The notes under the pieces: model-generated | What the model saw: the letters and a program-made list of their open reading frames with translations, nothing else | Database searches by the model: none | Told to the model about the DNA's origin: nothing | Shown: one piece after another, positions 1-10,265 of the stretch | Position numbering within the stretch: position 1 is the stretch's first letter | Layout of the letters: every line of letters starts with the position of its first letter | Translations under genes and position numbers: made by a program | Assembly (NCBI GenBank): GCA_963969395.1 | Contig: OZ017796.1 | Location: 12,402,501 to 12,466,500 of the forward strand | DNA length: 64,000 nucleotides | From: Pseudoscleropodium purum | Lineage: Eukaryota > Streptophyta > Bryopsida > Hypnales > Brachytheciaceae | Reading direction: 5' to 3'

Positions 1-190
1 CATACAAATGTGACCTCCTGAAGTGCAGTTGCCTGGATTTTCGTAGGGCCAAAAAAAGGAAATTTGTCTCTTCAAATGCTAATGTCTTGCAATCTATATG
101 GTCGAAATTTCTGAAATTTTTTCCACATGTTCTTAAACAAGCTTATTATAAGATCTTACAGTTATCACTAGAAGAAAATAGTGTTTTCCA
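1..190. repeat. Partial copy of the TTAA-flanked repeat family
   Basis: The stretch from about 66 to 180 aligns by eye with about 4,535-4,640 and about 30,339-30,430: the same order of an AT-rich 'aaatatcttgcaat'-like block, a 'ctgaaattttttccaca' block and a 'taagatc(c/t)ta' block. It is the 3' half of the element described at 3,840-4,728, cut by the window edge or decayed. No coding potential is seen. Confidence 0.6.
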
Positions 191-269
191 GAATTGTGGA
201 ATTCAGACTCATGGTATCTTGAATGATGTCAATAGTAGTGTTCAAAATTTTGCATTGCCTGAGACATGA

Positions 270-1070
270 CAAAAACATCCAATAAGACATTAGACATCCA
301 AGTGTTTTCATGCAGACATCCAAAAAGACATGGGTCAAGAAGGCTGTAAAAATTTGCCATGTGGCTACCACCTAAGTGCCACGTGGATGCAGGCATCTAC
401 ATAGGATTTTTTTCATCCATCCCTATCCGTGACATGGCATTTGACGTGGCAAACTAAAAGGTTGACGTGTTAGCATAGTTTTATGTTGTATGGGTATTTT
501 CGTATTGTTTTTCGAGACATCAACATAGACATCAAAATGTCTTCTAAGAAGTCTTTGAGACGTCAACATAAATATCCGAATGTCTTCCAAGATGTCTTCA
601 TAGACGTCAATGTAGATGTCCAAACATTTTCTATAATGTCTTCTAAAATGTCAACTTTGACCATCAGATGCTTTATGAGACATCAACTTCAACATTCACA
701 TGTTCTGCAACATCCTATTAGATGCCCAAATTTCACTATGCATACTTTCTAGAACATTCAATATAATACATGTGAACAAAATGATGTCAACTTTGATGTC
801 TATGTGTTAAGCAAAATTATTCAATATGATGTCTATAAAAACAAACACATCTTACATAATGTGCATGTCATGATGTTCAATGCAAACATAATGTCCTATT
901 CAACATGTCATATATAATATACCATACATCACATACAATACATTATACACAATATATCATATATCACATACAATACATCATACACAATATATCATACAAA
1001 AAATACCGTACATAATACACCATAGAAAATACATAATATATCATACAAAATACAATGTTGTTGACAATTA
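270..1070. repeat. Low-complexity GACATC-rich tract and short tandem repeat
   Basis: From about 270 to 830 the sequence is built of many degenerate GACATC/GATGTC words spaced 10-20 bases apart on both strands. From about 925 to 1,060 an AT-rich unit with a period of about 35 bases repeats: 'atcacatacaatac' begins at 928 and again at 963, followed by decayed copies. Short open frames here are repeat-driven, not genes. Confidence 0.6.
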
Positions 1071-1084
1071 AATTACATTGCTTT

Positions 1085-1480
1085 AGAAGCCACTCAATGA
1101 GATAGTAGGGAGTTGAGAAGATGAGATATTTATACAAGTAAGGTGGTAGGAGGTATAACAAACAATATGGAATTCGTAAAACGTAGGAATTAATATAATG
1201 TTCAATTTCAAACCACATCTAAGCATAGTAGATTGATTTTTTTTAGAAAACTTTAAACTAAGAAAAGTTGGGATAATAAACAAAATTAAAAATCCAAAAA
1301 CCATTTGAGATTTCAAGCCTTAAATCAAAAGTTATGGACAAATTTTCAAAGAGGGGTTGGAAAGAACATTTTCTTTGACATTTTTTAACATCCTTTTTAA
1401 ATTTTGTTCATCTTCATTGTACATGGAATACATAAAAATATGTTATATAAAAATGTTAATCTTGAAGTAGATTAAATATT
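1085..1480. repeat. Single-arm relative of the 38.4-39.0 kb foldback repeat
   Basis: The order of words here (a 'tttatacaagtaaggtgg' block, 'catctaagcatagtag', 'aatcaaaagttatggacaaa', 'gaggggttggaaagaaca', 'acatcctttttaaattttg') matches about 38,410-38,830 at moderate identity. It is probably a decayed non-autonomous transposon copy. No gene is visible on either strand. Confidence 0.5.
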
Positions 1481-2518
1481 GATTGAATCCGTTTGTTTTT
1501 CTTGTATCAGTATCTTCAGAAATATCATAGTTGTTTCACAACATCATGGAAGACATCTATTTCCTTATCATATTGCCATGTAAGATGTTCCAATAGACAT
1601 GTGGGTGTTGTTTATGACATTCACATTGAGACACTTGTACTAATGAAGTCATATGCTATATATACCAATAGTGAAAGAAGTTGAGCATTTTGGATTGTGC
1701 CATACACAACCTTCTGTAGTTACATGTGACATTGAAGACAATAAAATGTGCATGCCCTCCAAGCATTTTTGTCTGCAGTAATGTAAGACCAAACATCATA
1801 AATAGAACACCTTTGATAAATGTTAGAACAATGAGAACATGTCAATATCGAGGTGAACATGTTCACCTTGTAAGAATTGTGGCTATTTTGTATGCAATGG
1901 TTTACAACTAAGCACTAAAAAACCTCTCAAGGTGCATCATATAGGAAATATTTCTTGTCTTGAATTCAATTTTGGAAAGAGCATGAAGCTTTTTAACAAC
2001 AATCACAGTGCATGCATCTACAAAGCAACGTGCAATATCCATCAAAATTATGTAATTTCTATCTTTTTTTGGAGTAGTTGACATCAATCAACATTAAAAG
2101 AAGCAGAGCATTCTAGATGTTTAGTAGAAGACAATGTCATACACTATGCACAACCTTCACACCGGAATGCAAGTACATCGTATCATTAGATGTATTGTTA
2201 TGATATGCACCTGTGTATCTGCAATTGTGAAGGAGGCTTGTCATGCGTGATGTAAGTGTAGTCACAAGCTACACTCACCAACTGCAATGGGGTGTAGCAA
2301 ACGGGAGACAAGTGGAAGCCACTCAAGAATACTTGGGATACATTGAGGAAATCTTGGTTTTAGATTACTAAAACCATTGTGTAACCTTATTGTTGTACAA
2401 GTGAATAAGAGAGATACGTGATGCTTGATATCCTAACATTTAATAGGATAAGTATGGCTTTAGCTTGGCAAACTTCAATCACATGGACAGGATGGTGCAT
2501 GTTGATTCTTTTGCCTTT
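1480..2518. other. AT-rich intergenic DNA, nothing recognised
   Basis: There are only short open frames of under 70 codons, without recognisable domains or splice-supported continuation. No RNA gene or convincing repeat boundary was seen. Confidence 0.5.
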
Positions 2519-2808
2519 ATAGGCAATTTCGTTAAAACAGCAATATTTTGTTGAAATGGCAAGAAACTATTTTGGCAAAAGGCTAAAAATCTCAACAAAA
2601 AATGGGATTGTTTTGGGGATTTAGTTGTGAATTTTGTTGGTTTCATGAGCCGTTCGGCATGCCTACGCCTTCCATGCGCACATAGGTAGTATTTTGTGGC
2701 CTTGTGTGGTAGAAAACTCTCTTTTTCCATTGTACAAATGGCATTGGGAATATGCCAAAATCATACAAATGCCATCCGGAATATTGCCATTTTAACGAAA
2801 TTGCCTAT
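2519..2808. mobile_element. MITE-like element with about 27-bp terminal inverted repeats
   Basis: The left end reads ATAGGCAATTTCGTTAAAAC and the right end is its reverse complement for about 27 bases with two mismatches (2,521-2,548 against 2,780-2,806). The element is about 290 bases and has no coding capacity. The flanks give no unambiguous target-site duplication, so the superfamily is open. The paired termini themselves are plain in the sequence. Confidence 0.7.
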
Positions 2809-3839
2809 CTTTCCTTTGCATTGCCAATAGTTTTTTTTCTCAAACAATCCACATAGACATAGTTAGAAGGTTGTGTATTGAATTGACATTAGAGGCAAAC
2901 ATGGTCTTATACACACCAGGGAGCAGCACCAAGAATACTTGAACTATGCAACGACCAAAAGTTCACTAACCTACAACCACAAGCTATGGTGTCTAAATGT
3001 GTGTGACGTCCCATGCAAGGACTTGAAGACTATGGAGGTGTATTCAGCGACAATGTTCAATCAAAGGACAAAGATTAGCTCCTTTAAGGTCACTTGTTTT
3101 AGCATGTAGAAGTCTAGGAGGATGTCAGCAAAATGTACAATGTTGTCAAAGTCCACGTCACTTTGACGATATACACTATTTTCTAGAAGTTCTTTAAAGG
3201 ACAAAGGTTGTAGCATTTGATGTTGTTTGTGATATGCAATATACATTGATGTCCATTCAGTGTCTTTAGTAAGCATGGTACACAAGCGGAAATTACTTAA
3301 GTAACTAGAGTTTTATGTTGTCTATAACTATTAGAATTGCGTAGAGAAACCTTTATATCTCATTTTTCTTCTACACCAAATGTACACATTACCTTCCAAA
3401 AATGTATTGTCCTTTGTCCATTGAAAGTATTGTGTAGTAGTAATGGTTTGTCTTTTTAATTAGAAAGTACGCAAGGACATGTACTCTACTTGAAAAAAGA
3501 CAATGATAATACCTATATAAGATTTCTTCCATGAGTTGCTAGGTATAGTGCACACTCTAACCCTTGCAATGGACCCATGAATGAATCAAAGGAGGGCAAA
3601 AATTCGTGTCATATATTGTTGGTCATGAAAATATTTGTGTAGCATATCTACGCTGAAGTCTTGCCTATCTATAAATGTCATGTTGTGCAAAAAAAAAACA
3701 TGATGTTGAAGTTTGCAATCTTTTATGAACACTAAGATGATTCCAATACTATTTCCTAAAGTGTCAAATGTTGTGCACAATGTCTTGTACAACATGACTA
3801 CACCTAATTATATTTTGATAGAATGTCTACATGTTTATG
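2809..3839. other. AT-rich intergenic DNA, nothing recognised
   Basis: Short frames on the minus strand (for example 3,061-3,285 and 3,586-3,795) have no recognisable domain and no plausible exon partners. No repeat boundary is clear here. Confidence 0.45.
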
Positions 3840-4728
3840 TTAACCCCTACAAGACCATTGTCCCTTCGAGGGACAAATGGGATTTCGGGTAGGTGCCTAT
3901 GGCTGAATTTTTGTCCTGATTTTTGTATACTTTTTTTGAAGATAGAAAAATTAATAAGCTTTATGAGAATATAATTTTTTTCACAATCATTGCCCGAGAA
4001 TAATAGTTATGACCAAATAAGCTCAAATGAGGGGATGGGGGACAGTCTGGGCAGTCCGGGCAGCAAAAAAAATTTTGAAAAAATTTGAATTTTTCTTAAA
4101 ATATTTTTTTCCTCATAGATTATATTTTTGTCTAGCCGAAAAGCTTTGATTCATTTCATTTAAATTTGTTATGAGAAACTTATGGACATTCTTGTTTTTT
4201 GGGTAGTTAGAGCATCTTCTTGAAAAAAATAACTTGTAGGATTCATTTTTGAATGCAATTTAAAAAAAATTTAAATTATTTTATTTTACATGGTTTAGTT
4301 TACTTGCTAGAGCAATCTCACCATTGGAATTAGTGCATTCTTCTACTTAACAATTTTCTTAAGAATAAAAATTAAGTTTTTTTTAATTTCTTTTTTCCCA
4401 GACTCTCAACTCAATTTTCCACTATAAAAATTTGAAGCTCAAAACTCTGGAGTGCAAAAATTTTCACTTAAAAATGTTCAAAGTAAAAAAATCTAGTTCC
4501 ACAATGTGCTAAAAAACTTGTTTTTTCCACTTTAAACACAAATATCTTGCAATTTGTGTGGTGAAAAATTCTGAAATTTTTTCCACACTTTTTTATACTA
4601 GTGAGGTGTAAGATCCTATGGTTAGATGTGAAAAAAAAACAATTAATTTTTTCTTTTACTCTTTGCTATAGAAATGGTAGTTCTCAGTGTTTTTTGGCAG
4701 AAAAAGGCCTCGGTCCTTTAGGAGTTAA
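3840..4728. mobile_element. TTAA-flanked non-autonomous TIR element, about 0.89 kb
   Basis: It begins TTAACCCCTACAAGACC and ends in the inverted form GGTCCTTTAGGAGTTAA, so both ends carry TTAA plus an imperfect inverted repeat of about 17 bases. The interior is AT-rich, non-coding and colinear with a second copy at about 29,610-30,515 over its whole length. TTAA duplication with C-rich termini is the known habit of piggyBac elements; TTA/TAA duplication (PIF/Harbinger) is the alternative reading of the same bases. No transposase remnant is present. Confidence 0.65.
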
Positions 4729-5412
4729 TGTCTAGGAAGACATTTTGAAGTCCCTAATGACATCTATGACAACATCCCAACATTTGAACTGATGTCATGA
4801 ATTTCTTCATGCAGCACCTAAAGCCTTGACCCACCATGATGATATATCTTGCTACTTCAACATTATTCCAACTCACTTCAGTCAATTACAACTCAAAATG
4901 CCAGCTTTTAAGCCATGTCATTTTTTTTCCACCAAAGCCTATCCTTTTAGCTACCCACCATTTTCTTTTTTAACCTTAGGTATTTATTTACTATAGTTCA
5001 CAATAATTTCCACAAAATTTTTAGTAGTGAAAATAGGTCAACGAAGCTGACGTGGCAGTTGGTGCTTTTCCAGACATTGAAGTGGACATGTACATGTCCA
5101 CTTTGGTGACACTATAAATTGTATTAGCAGTGGTCACACCACTTTCATTTCATTGCCATTTTGTAATGTCAAGCAAACATCCACAAAAATCTACACTTTT
5201 TTCTAAATTCATCTCTAACATAGGGACATCTACATAGATAAGTTATGCTACGCTTAGGACATTCAATGTTTTGCTCTGAACACCCTTAAAAACATAGGTT
5301 TCTTATAGTGTATATATGTCTAAAAATATTTTTTTCTAAAATTTGGTACATATACTAGAAATGGCAGTTTGGAAGCAGTTTTTGTAAGAACATAGCCAAA
5401 ATCATTTAGGGG
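4729..5412. repeat. AT-rich DNA ending in a further TTAA-type terminus
   Basis: About 5,350-5,416 resembles the 3' end of the 3,840-4,728 element: a 'gaaatggcagt' block followed by 'catttaggggttaa'. It is probably the end of another copy whose start I could not fix. The rest is unremarkable, with GACATC-like words again near 4,735-4,790. Confidence 0.45.
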
Positions 5413-5600
5413 TTAAGGTAGTTTTTGAGTATAGTCCTAAATATAAGATTAAAAGTAATAAAAGTAATGACCTTTAAGGAGATTTTCAGTAAAAGTTTAT
5501 TAGAAATTCATAAATTTCTAATAAATTTTTACTAAAAATCTCTTTAAAGTCATTACTTTTTATCTTATGTTAAGGACTATACTTAAAAACTCACTTGAAA
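5413..5600. repeat. Long near-perfect hairpin (foldback), arms about 85 bases
   Basis: The two halves are inverted copies around a centre near 5,508. For example 'gagtatagtcct', 'taatgacctttaagga' and 'ttattagaaattcat' in the left arm answer 'ataaatttctaataa', 'tctctttaaagtcatta' and 'aggactatactt' in the right arm. It has no coding capacity. It could be a foldback MITE or, if transcribed, a small-RNA precursor; the sequence does not tell which. Confidence 0.7.
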
Positions 5601-7540
5601 CACCCATTTTTCTTTTAGTGCTTATATATTTTTTACAATGTACTATCTTGGGTAGTAACCTAATTTTTAGTAGCAAATCATTGCAATTTCAACTAAGATT
5701 TTATGTAGAGTCTAAGACTTAGAAAGAAAAAGATAATGGTCCTATGTCCACTTTTCAATGGAAACACTTGTTATGGAGGGTTTGGGTTGATGATTTTGTG
5801 GTAATGTTGAGTCTTCTCCTGTTATGGACTAGATAATGCTCAAGAGCTAGGAGGCTCAAGAGCATTATGGGACATAATGCAAAGTCTAATAGTTCATCAC
5901 CAACATAATTCGTATCTATACTTTTCACAAATCTAATGGTATAGAAAGGAGGGTTGCATTATGAGTTATAACACTTTTTTGACTATCCAATGGACTAATG
6001 ACCAATCTACTTTGAAACCTAGACTTAGAATTATGATATAAAACCGCTACACACTTTTGTAATTTTCAGGTGTCAAAGTCATGTTTTCCATAGCAATTGA
6101 GAAAGGGATGGGCTTCATGGACACCTTTGCTAGGACTACATCTTGCACAATATTCACACAAGTAGTCATGCATACACTTGAATTGCAAGACTTCACCTTG
6201 ATCTTCAATGTTAGAAAAGTATTTGCCTTGGCCATAATATTCTTGATCAAGTCTCGGAATCATCTTTCCTTTTTCCCTAAGTGACCAAATAGTCAAAACT
6301 ATCCACTTCCATATCCATAGCAATTAAAATTAATCATTTAGGAAGCTTAAAGGAAGGTACAAAAAGTGTACCAATAAAAAGAAGAAATATAGGACTATAA
6401 TTTTCTAACTATAAAATCACATTTAAAGTTACTATAATCAACTATTAGCTACCAAAATGAACTTTTTGTTTTGAGCTTGAGTATTTAGGAATTATACCTA
6501 TTGCAAATTTGACCATAATGTACAAGTTATTTCTTATGCATAGCAACAAAAGAAAAGAATGCATAGAAAGACTTATGCCACATTTAACTACTTATGGACT
6601 TTTGAAAGTTTAGAATTAATAATGGTCATTAGAAGAAAAAAAATGATTATTAGGAGATAATGCAAAACATTAGGAAACCTATACAAAAAAAAATCAAGAA
6701 AACAATCCAAATATGAGGAAATCAATACAAAACATTTGTAGATCTATACAAACATCGTGGGATCCTACAATCAAGAGATCCCGCAATCTTTTCTTTAGAA
6801 TTCACTAAATAGTCCAAAAGTAGTTACATGTGGTATACTTATATAAAGTTTGAAATATGCTTTAGCTGGGTTAACGTTGAAAAATTGATCCAAGTAACTA
6901 AATCTCTGTCAAGTTCTACTATTGTTGGAGCACTAGAATTTTCATTTATTTATGCATAAAAATTTCTATGCTTTAGGTATCAAATTGTCTTTTGTCTTCT
7001 TTACTCAAATCAAGTTCAAGTTGTACCAACAATGACATAGAGATTAGATTAATTAACTTGTATAAACAAGTAAGCCATACAACCTATTTTGATCAATCAA
7101 AGATTTGTGTTTGTGCGTATCATTGTTGGTATGTAATCTAAACTCTCAATTCACAAGTACCTTCATGCCTAATTTGTGGATTTCATGGAGTTATGAAAGA
7201 ACGGTGTCATGATTTGGGTTGTCTACTATGTTAATTTAGGCATCTTATTACTATTAAGGTTGGTTCCAAGCTAGAAGGGAGGTTAGCTATTTAGGTGGTC
7301 AAGTGGTTAGCTTCTTTTTGATGTTAGTCTCTTTTGGGGTTTAGCCTTGTCAAAGGTTTAGGTCTTTGGCATGAAAACCACATTGTTTTCCACCTTGTGA
7401 TCCACTTGTGGGTATTTAAAGGCTAGGCTCCTATCTTTAGGTATTCTATTTTTATTTTATTCTATTTATTTGATTTGAACTCTCTCTTTATTTTTTACTT
7501 TTGGAGGATTTCCAAACTTGAACTTGAGATTATTTTTTAC
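5601..7540. other. Intergenic DNA with a relic of PAI intron-type sequence
   Basis: Most of this stretch shows nothing. About 6,285-6,480 is similar to 11,115-11,310 inside the PAI gene: shared words include 'cttccatatcca', 'aatcatttaggaagctt', 'aggaaggta' and 'ataatyraytawtwgct'-like sequence. This is either a dispersed repeat or a decayed segmental copy. No exon of PAI is seen nearby. Confidence 0.45.
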
Positions 7541-7544
<4 letters not shown>

Positions 7545-7630
<86 letters not shown>

Positions 7631-7692
7631 TTTATTATTTATTTATTTATTTATTTATTTTTTATTTTTATTTTTTATTTTTATTTTTTTTG
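7545..7692. repeat. (AT)n microsatellite followed by (ATTT)n
   Basis: About 40 AT dinucleotides run without interruption from about 7,546 to 7,627, followed by ATTT/TTTTA repeats to about 7,692. The 73-codon open frame across it is an artefact of the repeat. Confidence 0.95.
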
Positions 7693-9135
7693 TTGACAAA
7701 TTTGTGTATTATTTTTTTGAGTTTTTTTTTTTCTTCTTTAGATTGTAGAGAAGATTATTCTTTTGAGCTGAAAAGGCATAGTAGGCAAACTTGAGAGGAT
7801 TTCAAGTACTACTGTGGCTAACAAGACTAGAGGTTAAGGTTACGAGTGGATTAGAAGCTAGTTTGTAAGAAACTACTTTTGTTGGATTTTTTGTTGGTTT
7901 AGGAGTGAGGATAGGATTTTTTAGGAAGTCTTTCTCTTTTTTTTTTCAAAAACACTTACTACAACCAAGAGCCCCGTACTTTTCCAGATAGACTGCAAAT
8001 CCTATGACAACAGTTAAATGAAAGACCTATTGTACAAATACATAAAATGTCTCTTGAACATTGGATATCATGGAAACTACCACAAAGATGGCTTAGGATA
8101 TTTTACTTGGAAAGCATTCCATTGCATAGGATACACAAGCTCCTCCAATATTATGCCCCATTAGAATTATTTGCATTATCAAAACTACTATAAAGAAACA
8201 AGGTACTTACTACATAATCTATGAAAGCATGGGACCATTCCAACATGCAATGATATACATTGGGTATGCGTAGAACATAAACATATATCCGTCCCTTCAT
8301 GACATTCTCTACTAATTAAATGTTGAAAAGGCTAAGATCTAATTCTTGATTGTTGGAAAGAAATCAACTACTAACCTTTTTAGCAGATCCCATTATTCCA
8401 AAAAGTCTAGAAGAGGCTTCATGTAGATTACCATGCTACTGATTGGGTTCTATGGAATTCATTTTTGACCTCTTCAAGTCAACAAGTGTAGCCATCAATC
8501 CAATTTCCTCAAATATCTTAATACTATCGACTTATACCAACACCATGCTCCTAATCCTCCCCTATGCACCAACATAAAATGCTTCATTTCAATACATGCT
8601 TTCACAACTACATCTTGCACAACAAACAATATTATCTTCAAAGGTGACCAGTTCTTTAATGGTGAAAAGAGGTGCTCAATTGGAGGTGCGGGTCACACTA
8701 TCAATCTAAGTGGTAGAAATATTGAATTTAATCCCTAAATAATTATTCTATATTTAGGATATTGTATTTTCCACTTTATACATCTAGTAGTTGAATAATT
8801 AACAATCACGATGACTACTAATCTAATATAAAGTTGTAAAAATTTAATTTTCTTTCTTTCAATCTACATTTTGATATTTATTTTTATAATGAATCTCTTA
8901 TAGATCTGATAGAAACAAGGAAGATATGAATAAATACATACCATAGCTTCTTAGGATCTTGGTATGAAAATAATTAATTCAAAGGGTGCCTAATTTGGAG
9001 AAAATTAATGATCGAGTTTGCCTCCCCCCTACAAATATTTACATTAAAAGATTGCCTAATTTATGGAAATTTAACTCACATGTGGTATAAAATAACATTT
9101 GACTTGTATTCTAAAGTTGACACGAGTATTAGTAA
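7693..9135. other. AT-rich intergenic DNA, nothing recognised
   Basis: No open frame of note, no splice-supported coding and no clear repeat boundary was found. Confidence 0.45.
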
Positions 9136-9827
9136 CTAAGGTAGACCAACCCATAGCTGCCATCTTTCTATAACAACCATCCTACTTTTGGCCCCATTAC
9201 CATTACACAACTCATCTAAATCCATTTATTTTTTTAACAATTAGCACATAATTCCAATTTGAATAACATGTCAATTTTTAATAGGTGGATATCGAAGTGC
9301 TAATACATACATTCAAAGGACCTCTTGCCATGTGAGCCACGTTGACAAATTTTGTGCTAATTCAAGTAACAAAACAAGCTTTACCAACTATCTTATCGAA
9401 GTAGGCAAGCAAGAAAGGAGCAGTTGAAGTTTCACCAATACCAATGAACATTCCCATTGGTGAAGACTAGTCATCTTGACAGAATCAAATATGTATGGAT
9501 TTCTAATTGTGTCCCTCCCCATCCACGTGAAAATACATTAGCTATTTTTAGCTATAGCAACCCCTGTGAAGTTTCCCAATGACCGATACATGGAAGTAGG
9601 CCCTAAGGCAGTTATGGGTTGTTAATATATCATTTATGATTCCGTTCCATGGACGGTTAGTAATTTCAAGGTAGAGCATTTCAAAAATTCACAAAAACTA
9701 TAATTTTAATAAAAAAAAATTATAATTCCACTTGGGTTTGATTTGTGAAATAAGTACACACTTGTGAAAAATACCCACCCCTTTTGCATTGCTAATCAGG
9801 GTGGTAATAGGCTGGTCTACCTTATGT
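9136..9827. mobile_element. TIR element of the TAAGGTAGA family, about 690 bases
   Basis: The left end TAAGGTAGACCAACCCATA (near 9,138) is answered by the right end TAGGCTGGTCTACCTTA (near 9,810-9,826), an inverted repeat of about 17 bases with one or two mismatches. The first TA and last TA could be the target-site duplication. The interior is non-coding. The same terminal word begins the element at 17,396. Confidence 0.55.
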
Positions 9828-10265
9828 GCTAGTATCTCAAATGTCGCCCTAATAGAAATTCAAATCGGCTTTCTGTTCGCCCCAATTGAGAGATTACCGG
9901 TATCTTCATTAGTTCGCCCTTCGAAACCATGATGGCCGGCAGGGTGACGCAGAGATTTCTCTTTCTCGTACAAAATCCATGGTGTTTCTGTAGCAGCTTG
10001 AACCAGGCATTGTAGTCTGCAAGACCGGAGGGGGGAGGGTCTTGGAAGAAGATAGGGTCTTCCGACTATAAGACGGAGGCTTACCAATTTGATCAGGCGA
10101 AGCTGTAAAGCAGGGAGAATAATCTGTGTCTCGGGAGTAGCAACGAAGATCCTGAATTTGTAAGGAAGCACGTGCGCTTGCTGCAAGCGAGCGATTAGGG
10201 CCTTCCGTGTTGAAATTAGCTTTCGTCTTGTGCTTGAATTCTCTGGAATTACGGAACTGGTTGTC

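Noticed and set aside
7475..7696. 73-codon open frame of alternating Ile/Tyr
   Set aside because: It is the translation of the (AT)n and (ATTT)n microsatellite.
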